NCBI GenBank assembly: GCA_036567785.1
Contig: DATCTV010000062.1
Location: forward strand, 248,001 to 312,000
Length of the DNA: 64,000 nucleotides
Direction of reading: 5' to 3'
Source of the DNA: Desulfomonilia bacterium
Lineage (GTDB): Bacteria; Desulfobacterota; Desulfomonilia; UBA1062
Every line of letters begins with the position of its first letter. The first letter of the stretch is position 1. The position numbers and the translations under genes are program-made. Below, piece after piece: positions 49,856 to 57,841 of the stretch. Below the pieces are notes generated by a model. The model saw nothing but the letters and a program-made list of their open reading frames with translations. It was not told the DNA's origin and made no database searches.

Positions 49856-50221
49856 ATGAAATTTATCTCTATGCTTTATGTAATAAACGCAACACTGCTT
49901 ATCCTGCATGAGATCGAGTCTGCCTATGAAAAGGAATGGGAGATACTAAGACTTCCGGGAAAGATAACCGGCTTTCTGCTCCTTCATGTTCCGATTGTCA
50001 TTCTGATTTTCTATGGATTGATCGAGATTGAGAAATTGAGCACCATCGGATTTGTATTCGGCATTATAACAGGCATAGGCGGGGTTGTTCCTTTTATAGT
50101 TCATAAAATTATCGTCAGAAGAAATGGGCATTTCAACCTGATTATTTCAAATGTAATAATCAACCTTAATGTCTTGTCGGGAATATGCCTGTTTCTTTTA
50201 TCGGTGCGGTATTTTGTTTGA
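49856..50221 (+). CDS. Small membrane protein of the DUF6713 type
   Basis: A 121-residue protein with four hydrophobic helices. ILHEIESAYEKEWEILRLPGKITGFLLLHVPIVILIFYGL (read in parts, about 15-55) with the early HEIxSAY motif is, as I recall, the DUF6713 signature. I preferred ATG 49856 over 49850 because it lies eight bases behind AGGAGG. It lies between the alpha/beta hydrolase and Cdd1 genes. Function unknown. Confidence 0.6.
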   Translation: MKFISMLYVINATLLILHEIESAYEKEWEILRLPGKITGFLLLHVPIVILIFYGLIEIEKLSTIGFVFGIITGIGGVVPFIVHKIIVRRNGHFNLIISNVIINLNVLSGICLFLLSVRYFV

Positions 50222-50240
50222 ACGTCGTGGAGGACTCAAG

Positions 50241-50528
50241 GTGAAGAATCCGGACAGAGAATCGGTATCAAGGCTCGAAGAGCTTCCTAATATCGGCAAG
50301 GCTATTGCAGGAGACCTCAGGCTCATAGGCATCGATCATCCGGCTAAGCTCATCGGAAAAGACCCTTTTAAATTGTATGAAAAGCTCAACAGGGCGACGG
50401 GAAAAAGACAGGACCCGTGCGTTATCGATGTGTTCATGGCGGCTGTTCATTTCATGGAAAGCGGCGACGCTCTTCCATGGTGGTCGTTTACAGATGAGAG
50501 AAAAAGGCTCGTTAAAGGAAGAATCTGA
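50241..50528 (+). CDS. Cdd1/pathogenicity-locus helix-hairpin-helix protein
   Basis: A 95-residue protein. LEELPNIGKAIAGDLRLIGIDHPAKLIGKDPFKLYEKLNRATGKRQDPCVIDVFMAAV (in parts, about 11-68) followed by WWSFTDERK is the Cdd1 (pathogenicity locus) family signature, a helix-hairpin-helix unit like the TfoX C-domain. It probably binds nucleic acid or a protein partner, but the family role is unknown. GTG start behind GTGGAGG; starts 20 bases after the DUF6713-type gene. Convergent with the ROK kinase. Confidence 0.85.
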   Translation: MKNPDRESVSRLEELPNIGKAIAGDLRLIGIDHPAKLIGKDPFKLYEKLNRATGKRQDPCVIDVFMAAVHFMESGDALPWWSFTDERKRLVKGRI

Positions 50529-50543
50529 TATCAAGGTTCATAT

Positions 50544-51422
50544 TCATTCACATGAATCAAGCCCGTATATCGCTGTGGCGATCGCACCCATGAGCGCCGT
50601 GTCATAGCCGAGCCTGCTGAGCCTCACAGCAGGCGCAGGAACGATTTTCAGATACCCTGCCATGACATCTGCCGCGGCGTTTATGAAATTTTCCCCGGCA
50701 CCTATGGCAACGCCTCCTCCGATTACTATAACGTCAGGAAGATATATTGCGGCAAGATTTCTAAGTCCCTGGCCCAGGTTATATGCTACTTCTTCCCATT
50801 CTTCAGGGTCAAGTTCCTCGGCGGGTTTGCCATAAATGCGCCTTATTCCGTTGCCTGAGACAAGGGCTTCTAAACAGTCAGTAGCACCGCATTCGCAGAC
50901 GATATTTTCAGGATGGCTGCACCTGAAATTTATTGACTGGTGGCCCGCTTCAGGGTGTGCGCCTCCTGATCCCCTGTATATACGGCCGCCCACGATGTAT
51001 CCGCCGCCCATGCCGGTGCTGATTGTAAGATAGAGAAGCCTTTGAGACTTTTCTCCGCCGAAGTAGTATTCTCCCAGCGCTGCAATATTTGTATCGACAT
51101 CAACATGAAAATCGCAGTGCCATTTTCCGGTCATGATCTTCTTTAAGGGCACGTTCCTCCATGCCGGCTGATGAAGCGGCGAAACAATACCAGCCTGCCA
51201 GTCAAGAGGTCCGCCGATTGCAGCGCCTATTGATTTTATACGTCTTCCGCTGGAAACTTCTTCGATCATGGAGTCAATCAGGTTGAGTCCGTCGGCAAGC
51301 TTCACCGGGGTTCCAGTCTGAATCCTTCTTATAATGCCGCCCGAGGAATCGGCCGAGGCGACAAGCAGCTTTGTCCCACCTATATCCAGCCCGATATAAA
51401 TACCGTTATCATCAAAATCCAT
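50544..51422 (-). CDS. ROK-family sugar kinase (glucokinase-like)
   Basis: A 292-residue ROK protein. The ATP phosphate loop is YIGLDIGGTKLLVAS (about 9-23); the middle motifs include GYIVGGRIYRGSGGAHPEAGHQSINF (in parts) and the zinc knuckle CECGATDCLE (about 176-185), and VIVIGGGVAIG closes the C-lobe. There is no N-terminal DNA-binding domain, so it is a kinase (glucose, mannose, N-acetylmannosamine or similar), not a repressor. AAAGGACAGC precedes the ATG. Alone on the minus strand. Confidence 0.9.
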   Translation of the reverse strand: MDFDDNGIYIGLDIGGTKLLVASADSSGGIIRRIQTGTPVKLADGLNLIDSMIEEVSSGRRIKSIGAAIGGPLDWQAGIVSPLHQPAWRNVPLKKIMTGKWHCDFHVDVDTNIAALGEYYFGGEKSQRLLYLTISTGMGGGYIVGGRIYRGSGGAHPEAGHQSINFRCSHPENIVCECGATDCLEALVSGNGIRRIYGKPAEELDPEEWEEVAYNLGQGLRNLAAIYLPDVIVIGGGVAIGAGENFINAAADVMAGYLKIVPAPAVRLSRLGYDTALMGAIATAIYGLDSCE

Positions 51423-51576
51423 TACAGCTGTCCTTTTGTCTTTTCATTGTAGCATCCTGCTTCTTGGCAATTCGAGAAATGTCAACTTTAAGCTTGCAAA
51501 AATGATGTAAGCAAGTCGTGTATTCTGTACATCGTGGTATGCCGGAATGCGGAATATCACTTAAATTCCAAGACGG

Positions 51577-51801
51577 CTAATCTTTGAACTCATCGGTATT
51601 CCTGAGAATTTTATATTTTTTCAGAAGCAGTTCCTCATGGTTTTTCTCCTGCAATATGAATTCCCTGATAATATCTTTTATTGAAGGATCATCACTGCTG
51701 TCCAGCATCTCGGCGTACAGTCTTTGCGCATCCTGTTCCCCCTTTATCGCTTTCTTAAAAAGAAGAAGCAGTTTTTCCTGTTTTTGTGTAAGGGTTGACA
51801 T
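51577..51801 (-). CDS. Small ferritin-like helical protein
   Basis: A 74-residue protein with two helices. KKAIKGEQDAQRLYAEMLDSS (about 16-36) and IIREFILQEKNHEELLLKKY (about 44-63) carry the E..Y/A and ExxHE patterns of one half of a rubrerythrin/ferritin-like four-helix bundle, so a dimer could bind a di-iron centre. AGGAGG lies six bases before the ATG. This matches other short ferritin-like proteins of anaerobes, often linked to oxidative stress, though the role is unproven. Confidence 0.65.
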   Translation of the reverse strand: MSTLTQKQEKLLLLFKKAIKGEQDAQRLYAEMLDSSDDPSIKDIIREFILQEKNHEELLLKKYKILRNTDEFKD

Positions 51802-51949
51802 AATGCCTCCTAATTTTTTTTGGTAATAATATTTCTGTCTATCGGTAAATCTGGCTCATATGATTAATCTGCCTGTACATACTGCGGAATATCAAGTCAG
51901 CGCCCGTGATTTGCCAAAGTAAACTTAATTAAAATGATAAAGGTTGATC

Positions 51950-51974
51950 CGTACTCTTGCCGATCAGGGGTACG
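51950..51974 (+). promoter_or_regulatory. Leader hairpin abutting a strong ribosome site
   Basis: A ten-pair stem (51950-51959 with 51965-51974, two G-U pairs) with a five-base loop ends one base before AAGGAGGG (51975-51982), the ribosome site of a 20-codon ORF. The position suggests translational or transcriptional control of the following genes. Confidence 0.45.
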
Positions 51975-51987
51975 AAGGAGGGCGAAA

Positions 51988-52050
51988 ATGAAAACCGGAA
52001 ACAGGCTCAGGGCTTTCATGCAAGGATATGCGACGAAGGGATGTGTATAA
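51988..52050 (+). CDS. 20-residue ORF, possible leader peptide of the polysaccharide deacetylase gene
   Basis: MKTGNRLRAFMQGYATKGCV followed by TAA. The ATG is preceded at good spacing by AAGGAGGG, one of the best ribosome sites in the window, and directly upstream is the 51950-51974 hairpin. It ends 37 bases before the deacetylase ATG. The peptide is basic, with no run of one amino acid that would mark a classical attenuator. It may be a leader peptide or a small protein; no homologue is known to me. Confidence 0.4.
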   Translation: MKTGNRLRAFMQGYATKGCV

Positions 52051-52087
52051 AATGGATTCCCTGGAAAGATTCTAAGGAAATTAAAAA

Positions 52088-52888
52088 ATGAAGAAAGGAT
52101 TTACTGCATTTGCGGCATGCCTGTTTATAGTTCTTGCTGTCCTGAACGGGTGCGCCTGGCTCGGCGGAAAATTGGCGAAAGAGGAAAAAGCCGAACCGTG
52201 CAGGTTCCTGTTTTATGACCAGTATGCCGATTATCTGAGCCGAAAGGACATCAAGCTGAAGGATGCATTCGTCTTTGGTGTTTCGAGCAAGGAAAAAATT
52301 GTTGCCATAACCTTTGATGACGGCCCGTCCGAAAATTCCGGTAAGATCCTCTCAATTCTTAAGGAGCTTGAGTGTCATGCCGCGTTTTTTCTCGTGGCTG
52401 AAAATATGAATTTCGAGAATATCGTACAGTACAGGGAGCCGCTTTTCGAGACATATATTCACGGATATTCACATGAAAAGTACACCGCTTATGATAGGGA
52501 AAAATGCTTTGAGGAAGTCGAAAAGGCGCGGTATGTGTTTGAGAGTCTGGGAATAACGTCCGAATATTTCAGACCGCCTTATGGTGCCTTCAATGATAAT
52601 CTGAAGAATGCGCTTGCCGGAAACAAGCTTACGGGAGTGCTCTGGAGTCTTGATTCTCTCGACTGGGCCGGACTTTCAGGAAATGACCTTACCGGCAGGG
52701 TGGTGTCGAATGTCCGGGACGGAGACATAATACTTTTTCATGAAACCCCATGGACCCCTGATGAACTGGAAAGGATAGTCACTGGAATCAGGGAAAAAGG
52801 CTTCAGGATTGTGCCTTTGAAATACCTGCTTCAATTCCGGAAATGCCCTTCTCCAGAAGGCATGCAGATCGCTTCACTTGAAAATTGA
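52088..52888 (+). CDS. Polysaccharide deacetylase-family lipoprotein
   Basis: A 266-residue NodB-homology protein with a lipoprotein signal (VLNGC, Cys about 22). The five NodB motifs are visible: TFDDGPSEN (about 78-86, catalytic base and metal Asp), HGYSHEKYTAY (metal His residues), RPPYGAFNDNL, SLDSLDWAG and ILFHETPWT. It removes N- or O-acetyl groups from peptidoglycan, chitin-like or other surface glycans in the periplasm. AAGGAA lies upstream of the ATG. Confidence 0.88.
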   Translation: MKKGFTAFAACLFIVLAVLNGCAWLGGKLAKEEKAEPCRFLFYDQYADYLSRKDIKLKDAFVFGVSSKEKIVAITFDDGPSENSGKILSILKELECHAAFFLVAENMNFENIVQYREPLFETYIHGYSHEKYTAYDREKCFEEVEKARYVFESLGITSEYFRPPYGAFNDNLKNALAGNKLTGVLWSLDSLDWAGLSGNDLTGRVVSNVRDGDIILFHETPWTPDELERIVTGIREKGFRIVPLKYLLQFRKCPSPEGMQIASLEN

Positions 52889-52930
52889 ATCAGATTTTTG
52901 TCTGTAACTTATACATTAAATTCACGGCAA

Positions 52931-52970
52931 TGGAATATTTCCACATCAATATAATTGCAATATGGAAATA
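52931..52970. promoter_or_regulatory. Inverted-repeat operator candidate upstream of the MarR gene
   Basis: TGGAA-tat-TTCCA (52931-52943) is a palindrome; its TATTTCCA (52936-52943) is also repeated inverted as TGGAAATA at 52963-52970, with ATTGCAAT (52954-52961) between. The cluster lies 20-59 bases before the MarR ATG at 52990, the usual place for autoregulation. Confidence 0.5.
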
Positions 52971-52989
52971 ATAGTGTTATTTTATTGTC

Positions 52990-53457
52990 ATGAAGAAAAA
53001 TCCCATTAACATCCCAAGAAAGGAACTGGATGATCTTCTGTTCAACGCCCTTCTTGCCGTTTACAGGTTTGAAAGGCAGAAGATCAATACCTTCGGACTG
53101 GACTACACCGCCATACTTGCCCTGCAGATGCTCAGGAGAAAAAATCCCCAGCGCATGCGTGAACTGGTGGACGGGATAGGCCTTCCGTTCAGCAGCGCCA
53201 CGAGGCTTTTCGGGAAGCTTGAAGAGGCTGGTTACGTGAAAAGGGTTTACGCCGAAGAGGACAGGCGTGGTGTCCATGTCTATCTGACCACAAGCGGTGA
53301 GGAGATTGTACAGAAACTGGAAGAAGATACATATAAAATCATATCCGAGACCTCGAGACAATATGATGCCAGAACGTTGAATCATTTCATAAAAACAGCG
53401 GACAACATGGGCAGGATTCTGGGAGTTGAGAATATAAACCAAACCAAGGGTGAATAA
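52990..53457 (+). CDS. MarR-family transcriptional regulator
   Basis: A 155-residue winged-helix regulator. QNPQRMRELVDGIGLPFSSATRLFGKLEEAGYVKRVYAEEDRRGVHVYLTTSGEEIVQKLEE (in parts, about 55-115) is the MarR recognition helix and wing, with EEDRRGVHVYLT the conserved DxRxxxxxLT wing. No Shine-Dalgarno sequence is obvious. It overlaps or directly precedes the SDR gene, which is its likely target along with itself. Ligand unknown. Confidence 0.88.
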   Translation: MKKNPINIPRKELDDLLFNALLAVYRFERQKINTFGLDYTAILALQMLRRKNPQRMRELVDGIGLPFSSATRLFGKLEEAGYVKRVYAEEDRRGVHVYLTTSGEEIVQKLEEDTYKIISETSRQYDARTLNHFIKTADNMGRILGVENINQTKGE

Positions 53458-53476
53458 CCAGATAAGGAGGTTTTTT

Positions 53477-54313
53477 GTGGGCTGCTGCAAAATCGAGTTA
53501 AGAGGAAAGAATGTACTTGTGACAGGCGGTGCGATGGGCATGGGGAAATCCATGGCCGGGCTTTTTCTGAAGGAAGGTGCGCGTGTGGCGATAGTAGATA
53601 TCAGGGAAGCCGAGCTTGCAGCCGCAACAAAGGAACTGGCGCCATCGGGTCAGATTGCCGCCTATGTATGCGATATCTCCGATAAGTGGAATATATATTC
53701 GCTTGCGGAAAAGTTGAAGAAGGAATTCGGCACGATTGACATCCTCGTTAACAATGCGGGAGTCGTCCGCTCTGCGCCCTTTTTGCAAAAGACGGATGAG
53801 GTGATTGAAAAGCTTATTGCCGTAAACCTCATGTCGATTTTCTGGACTACAAAGGCATTTCTTCCCGACATGGTTTCAAAAGGCGAGGGCGTCATAGTTA
53901 ATATGGCATCTGCAGGCGGTCTGCTGGGAGTACCTTATATTTCTGACTACTGTGCATCAAAATTTGCCGTCGTAGGACTAACCGAATCTCTCAGACAGGA
54001 AATGGCTCTGGCGGGACAGAAAAAGATTAAATTCATATATGTATGTCCGAATACGGTTTCAACCGGCATGTTTGAAGGAGCGCAGGCTGTAAAAGGCACC
54101 AGAATGCTCACGCCTGAAGATGTGACCGTGAAAATCATAGAAGGCATCAAAAACGGCAGGGCGATGATAGGCGTGCCGTCGAGCGTTTATACTCTGCCCC
54201 TTGTTAAGGCCATCCTGCCGATAGGCGCCATGGACTTTTTATGCAGGGTGCTCGGCATTGCCACTTCATCAAAGAACATGACCGGAAGAAAAGATTCCAT
54301 AATCTTAAGATAG
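53477..54313 (+). CDS. Short-chain dehydrogenase/reductase
   Basis: A 278-residue classical SDR. NAD(P) loop TGGAMGMGKSMAG, NNAGVVRSAP, the catalytic Ser in NMASAGG and the YxxxK pair in YISDYCASKFAVVG. An acidic DIR after strand 2 (VAIVDIREAE) suggests NAD. The C-terminal 40 residues (about 235-278, VKAILPIGAMDFLCRVLG) are hydrophobic and may sit on the membrane. GTG start at 53477 with AAGGAGG six bases upstream; a GTG at 53450 that overlaps the MarR end is less likely. Probably regulated by the upstream MarR. Confidence 0.85.
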   Translation: MGCCKIELRGKNVLVTGGAMGMGKSMAGLFLKEGARVAIVDIREAELAAATKELAPSGQIAAYVCDISDKWNIYSLAEKLKKEFGTIDILVNNAGVVRSAPFLQKTDEVIEKLIAVNLMSIFWTTKAFLPDMVSKGEGVIVNMASAGGLLGVPYISDYCASKFAVVGLTESLRQEMALAGQKKIKFIYVCPNTVSTGMFEGAQAVKGTRMLTPEDVTVKIIEGIKNGRAMIGVPSSVYTLPLVKAILPIGAMDFLCRVLGIATSSKNMTGRKDSIILR

Positions 54314-54335
54314 ACCCGATAGGGAAGGCAGACCT

Positions 54336-55067
54336 ATGGGAAACATTAGAATCATTTTCACGGCGTTGATTGTTCTTATACCAGCAATTTCTGTTGCGGC
54401 AGGCTTCAACTGTGAAAGGGCATCTTCCTCCATAGAGAAGATGATCTGCGGAAATCCCGATTTAAGCCTGATGGATGAAAGCATGACCGCTGCATACAAA
54501 AAGGCAGTGGCCGGGGCCTCGGATTCGGCCCCGCTGTCGGCGGACCAGAAGCTGTGGCTTAAAAACACCCGGAATGCATGCAGGGATGTGTCCTGCCTGA
54601 AGAAGGCTTATCAGGAAAGAACAGCCGAGCTCAATAAGTGGAATGAACCTGCTGATAAAAACGACAGGGATATTTTTGGAAACTATACAATAACCAGGGA
54701 CAACTATATCCATAATCCCGATACCGGCAGGGATGAGCCGGCAAGGACCACGGACTGCCTGACAATAAAGAAATCCAAAGGAGACAGGATTTATTTCTCT
54801 TTCATTCTCGTTGGTGCAAACGGCCATACCTGCTCGATGGACGGCGAGGCGGTTTACAAAGGCACTGCATATCAGTCTGTCCCTGAGAGAAATAATCCGG
54901 ACTATCCGAAAGATTGCAGGATTAATATCCGCATAAAAAGGAACACAATACTGATTGAAGATATGAACGGCGGTTGCAAGGAATCCTTCTGCGGCATGAG
55001 GGCCGTAATAGACGGAGTGGAATTCGGCCGCAAACAGAAGACTTCAAAAGAATGCGAGCAGTTTTGA
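54336..55067 (+). CDS. LprI/DUF1311-domain exported protein
   Basis: A 243-residue exported protein: signal peptide about 1-22, then an LprI-like domain (about 25-95): FNCERASSSIEKMICGNPDLSLMDESMTAAYKKAV and QKLWLKNTRNACRDVSCLKKAYQERTAEL (in parts) with the four paired cysteines. LprI-type proteins inhibit lysozyme in some bacteria. The C-terminal 140 residues, with several more cysteines (DCLTIKKSKGDRIYFSFIL, GGCKESFCGMRA), are of unknown fold. GGAAGG precedes the ATG. Confidence 0.78.
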   Translation: MGNIRIIFTALIVLIPAISVAAGFNCERASSSIEKMICGNPDLSLMDESMTAAYKKAVAGASDSAPLSADQKLWLKNTRNACRDVSCLKKAYQERTAELNKWNEPADKNDRDIFGNYTITRDNYIHNPDTGRDEPARTTDCLTIKKSKGDRIYFSFILVGANGHTCSMDGEAVYKGTAYQSVPERNNPDYPKDCRINIRIKRNTILIEDMNGGCKESFCGMRAVIDGVEFGRKQKTSKECEQF

Positions 55068-55101
55068 CGCCTGGGTGTGAAGTAAACGGAAGTCAGACAA
55101 G

Positions 55102-56412
55102 TTAAACGACTTCGCCTGTCAGGGTGTTTTTGTTGCCGCGCGTTATTTTTACCACGGCCTCATGGCCTACAAGGGACAGGGGCCCCACGAAATTCACTAT
55201 CGTATTATGGGTGGTGCGTCCGAATATCTGAGAAGGATTTTTCTGGCTCGGCCCGTCAACGAGCACTTCAAATGTCTGACCTGCCCTTGAGCGGTTTATC
55301 TCAAGCGTTATTCTGTTCTGAATGGTCTGGAGGATTGAAAGCCGCTCCTTTTTGAGCTCTATAGGGACGTCATCCTCGATACCGGCAGCAACGGTGCCGG
55401 GCCTTGGCGAATATTTGAACGAATAGAGCACATCGAACCTTACAGCTTCGATCAGGTCGAGAGTTCTCCTGAAATCATCATCGGTTTCCGTGGAAAACCC
55501 TACCATTGTGTCCGCGCTGAAGGCGATATCCGGCCTGGCCTTCCTGAGTTCGCTCACAAGCCTTAAATAGGAATCAAACGTATAGTTGCGGTTCATCGCC
55601 TTCAGTACCTTGTCAGAGCCTGACTGAAAGGGCAGGTGGATATGGCTGCAGAGATTGTCGAGACTCGCAAAACAGTCGATGAGTTCGGGACTCACATCTT
55701 TAGGGTGTGAGGTTGTGAATCGTATCCTTGTTATGCCGTCAACTTCAGCAATCTTTTTGAGAAGCGCCCCGAAACTTATGCCCCCTGCATACGAGTTCAC
55801 ATTCTGCCCGAGAAGGAAGATTTCCTTTACGCCCCTCTCTGCATGTATCCTTACTTCATCGATTACATTTCTCCAGTCGCGGCTGATCTCTCGGCCCCTT
55901 ACATAGGGAACGATGCAGTATGAGCAGTAGTTGTCGCAGCCCTGCATGATGTTTATGTATGCCCTGTGGCCTGGACGGATAAAAGATTTCTCCGGAATAA
56001 GTTCAAGAGACGGGATGAACTCGGAGAAAGCCGTATGGATTTCCTGAGAGCGGGATTCTCTGACATTCTGAACGATCTCAGGAATTCTGTGAAGCTGATG
56101 AGTGCCTACAACCGCATCTATATACGGCATCTTTGCAATAAGAGCTTCGCCTTCCTGCTGGGCCACGCAGCCGGTGACGATTATTGTTACCCCGGGCCTC
56201 TTCTTCTTAAGATACTTGAGCCGCCCAAGATTGCTCAGAGTCTTTTCCTCGGCCTTTTTTCTTACCGAACAGGTGTTCAGGATTATTACATCGGCGTTTT
56301 CGGAATCGGTTGTTTCATTGTAGCCAAGCCCGGCAAGGGATGAATAAATTTTCTGGCTGTCCAGGTCGTTCATCTGGCAGCCATAGGTGAATATCTGAAC
56401 TTTGCCCTTCAT
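55102..56412 (-). CDS. miaB: tRNA-2-methylthio-N6-isopentenyladenosine synthase MiaB
   Basis: A 436-residue radical-SAM methylthiotransferase. N-terminal UPF0004 domain with cysteines in TYGCQMN (10-16), LNTCSVRKKAEEK and VTGCVAQQEG for the second Fe-S cluster; radical-SAM motif CDNYCSYCIVPYVRGRE (about 158-174, CxxxCxxC); C-terminal TRAM domain ending in LTGEVV. It adds the methylthio group to i6A37 of tRNAs. Its ATG overlaps the TGA of the upstream lipoprotein gene (ATGA), so the two share a transcript, an unusual partnership. Confidence 0.93.
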   Translation of the reverse strand: MKGKVQIFTYGCQMNDLDSQKIYSSLAGLGYNETTDSENADVIILNTCSVRKKAEEKTLSNLGRLKYLKKKRPGVTIIVTGCVAQQEGEALIAKMPYIDAVVGTHQLHRIPEIVQNVRESRSQEIHTAFSEFIPSLELIPEKSFIRPGHRAYINIMQGCDNYCSYCIVPYVRGREISRDWRNVIDEVRIHAERGVKEIFLLGQNVNSYAGGISFGALLKKIAEVDGITRIRFTTSHPKDVSPELIDCFASLDNLCSHIHLPFQSGSDKVLKAMNRNYTFDSYLRLVSELRKARPDIAFSADTMVGFSTETDDDFRRTLDLIEAVRFDVLYSFKYSPRPGTVAAGIEDDVPIELKKERLSILQTIQNRITLEINRSRAGQTFEVLVDGPSQKNPSQIFGRTTHNTIVNFVGPLSLVGHEAVVKITRGNKNTLTGEVV

Positions 56413-57731
56413 TCAGGATAAAATGGATCAGGCGTCTTTCCCCATACCCAGAGCTGACCGTCCGCAGTCCTGAAATAAACAAGACCTTCGGCGCTCACAA
56501 TGGTATAATCAAAAACAAGGCCGGCAGGGAATACCCCTTGCGTGTCGGGATTGAACCACTGGTCTTCTCCGGCAGCCGGTGACGGATTATATCTGTATTT
56601 GCCTACCCATATTCTGCCTTTCGGGTCTTTTGAAATTTTGGACACGCTGCTGATGTCAATACCCGTTGGCGTTATATCTGAGGAACTCCATGTTATTCCA
56701 TCAGGTTTGTAATATTGCATAAGCTTACCGTTATCAAGCAGGGCGAAGATGTTAAGCGGACTTGACTTCGCAACCACAGAAAGTGTTTTTTCACCTGAAT
56801 CAGATGGGAGATGCTCCCAGTTCATGGCGTTTGTAGTGCAGTAGTATACGCCCATAGAGGTTGCGACCGCGGAAAGACTGCCTGAATTATCGGCATTGTA
56901 TGATTCATAGGGGATCTGATTTGTAAAACCTGTTGTTATTGTATCAAACTTCCATAAGCCCGAATCTGCCGAGATCCAGATATTGTCGTTGATAAGAGTG
57001 AGACTGTTGACGGAGTCGGTTGGGCTTGTTGTCTTTGTATATACGATATCATCCGCCGATGAACTGTGATCGACCAGTGATAAACTGTCACCGTTCATAT
57101 AGCCCCCCCATATAACATAAGAGGTAGCGTAAAATATTGAATAATATATGGGATAAATTGCTTCCAGAGGGTAGGTTCCACCCCAGCCCATATCAATTTT
57201 GAACATTACGGATGTGAACATCTTTACATTGTTTGAGACAGTTCCGTCACTGTTCTTGTCGCCGGACACCACTGCAAATATTCCGCCGGACATTGTATTC
57301 ACGTCATAACTTATGGATTCAGCTGTTGCAGGGTTTGCGTTCATAAGCTGTATGATTCCTCGGGCTGAAACATTAATTATGAAACATGCCGTCTCCGTCT
57401 TATCATCCAGTTTGTCTCCGATGGTGCATGTCACGGTATAGGTTCCCGGTGTCCGGGGAGCCACCCAGTACAGACCATACAAGCTGGTAACCGTTCCCGG
57501 TGTTATAATATTTCCGTTGCCGTCCTGAAAGTAGCTGTCTGAACTGTCACAATTCCAGGTGTACGTCATGGGAGGATTGTTGGTCAGACAGGACACTCCC
57601 AGGACTATTTTCTGTTCGGTGACAGGGTAACGGTCTGAAAGGGAGACTGACGTAATATCAGGCCCGTCAGCGGAACATGCGGCTGAAAGCAATATGAATA
57701 ATGAAACAAATATAAAGTCAAGCTTTCTCAC
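56409..57731 (-). CDS. Ig/PKD-like lipoprotein with propeller-like C-terminal region
   Basis: A 440-residue lipoprotein (GTG start; lipobox LSAAC about residue 19). Residues about 25-125 form an Ig/PKD-like unit: DRYPVTEQKIVLGVSC, TYTWNCDSSD, PGTYTVTCTIGD. Residues about 140-440 are a run of short strands with repeated W and G turns (LTLINDNIWISADSGLWKF, GVYYCTTNAMNWEHLPSD, PKGRIWVGKYRYNP, YFRTADGQLWVWGKTPD), as in two-component-regulator or ligand beta-propellers. No enzyme motif. It is transcribed ahead of miaB with a four-base overlap. Confidence 0.65.
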   Translation of the reverse strand: MRKLDFIFVSLFILLSAACSADGPDITSVSLSDRYPVTEQKIVLGVSCLTNNPPMTYTWNCDSSDSYFQDGNGNIITPGTVTSLYGLYWVAPRTPGTYTVTCTIGDKLDDKTETACFIINVSARGIIQLMNANPATAESISYDVNTMSGGIFAVVSGDKNSDGTVSNNVKMFTSVMFKIDMGWGGTYPLEAIYPIYYSIFYATSYVIWGGYMNGDSLSLVDHSSSADDIVYTKTTSPTDSVNSLTLINDNIWISADSGLWKFDTITTGFTNQIPYESYNADNSGSLSAVATSMGVYYCTTNAMNWEHLPSDSGEKTLSVVAKSSPLNIFALLDNGKLMQYYKPDGITWSSSDITPTGIDISSVSKISKDPKGRIWVGKYRYNPSPAAGEDQWFNPDTQGVFPAGLVFDYTIVSAEGLVYFRTADGQLWVWGKTPDPFYPE

Positions 57732-57841
57732 AAAAATTATTCCTCCATACCGGGATTGAAGGGTTTCATATCAGATAGAGATAAAAGCTTCAAGTTGTGA
57801 TAAAAGATATACAATCAATATTTAATATCCCGAGGGACTTT

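Noticed and set aside
51577-51826. Plus-strand frame opposite the ferritin-like gene
   Set aside because: The minus-strand gene has a perfect ribosome site and helical ExxH pattern; the plus frame is Ser/Phe-rich shadow.
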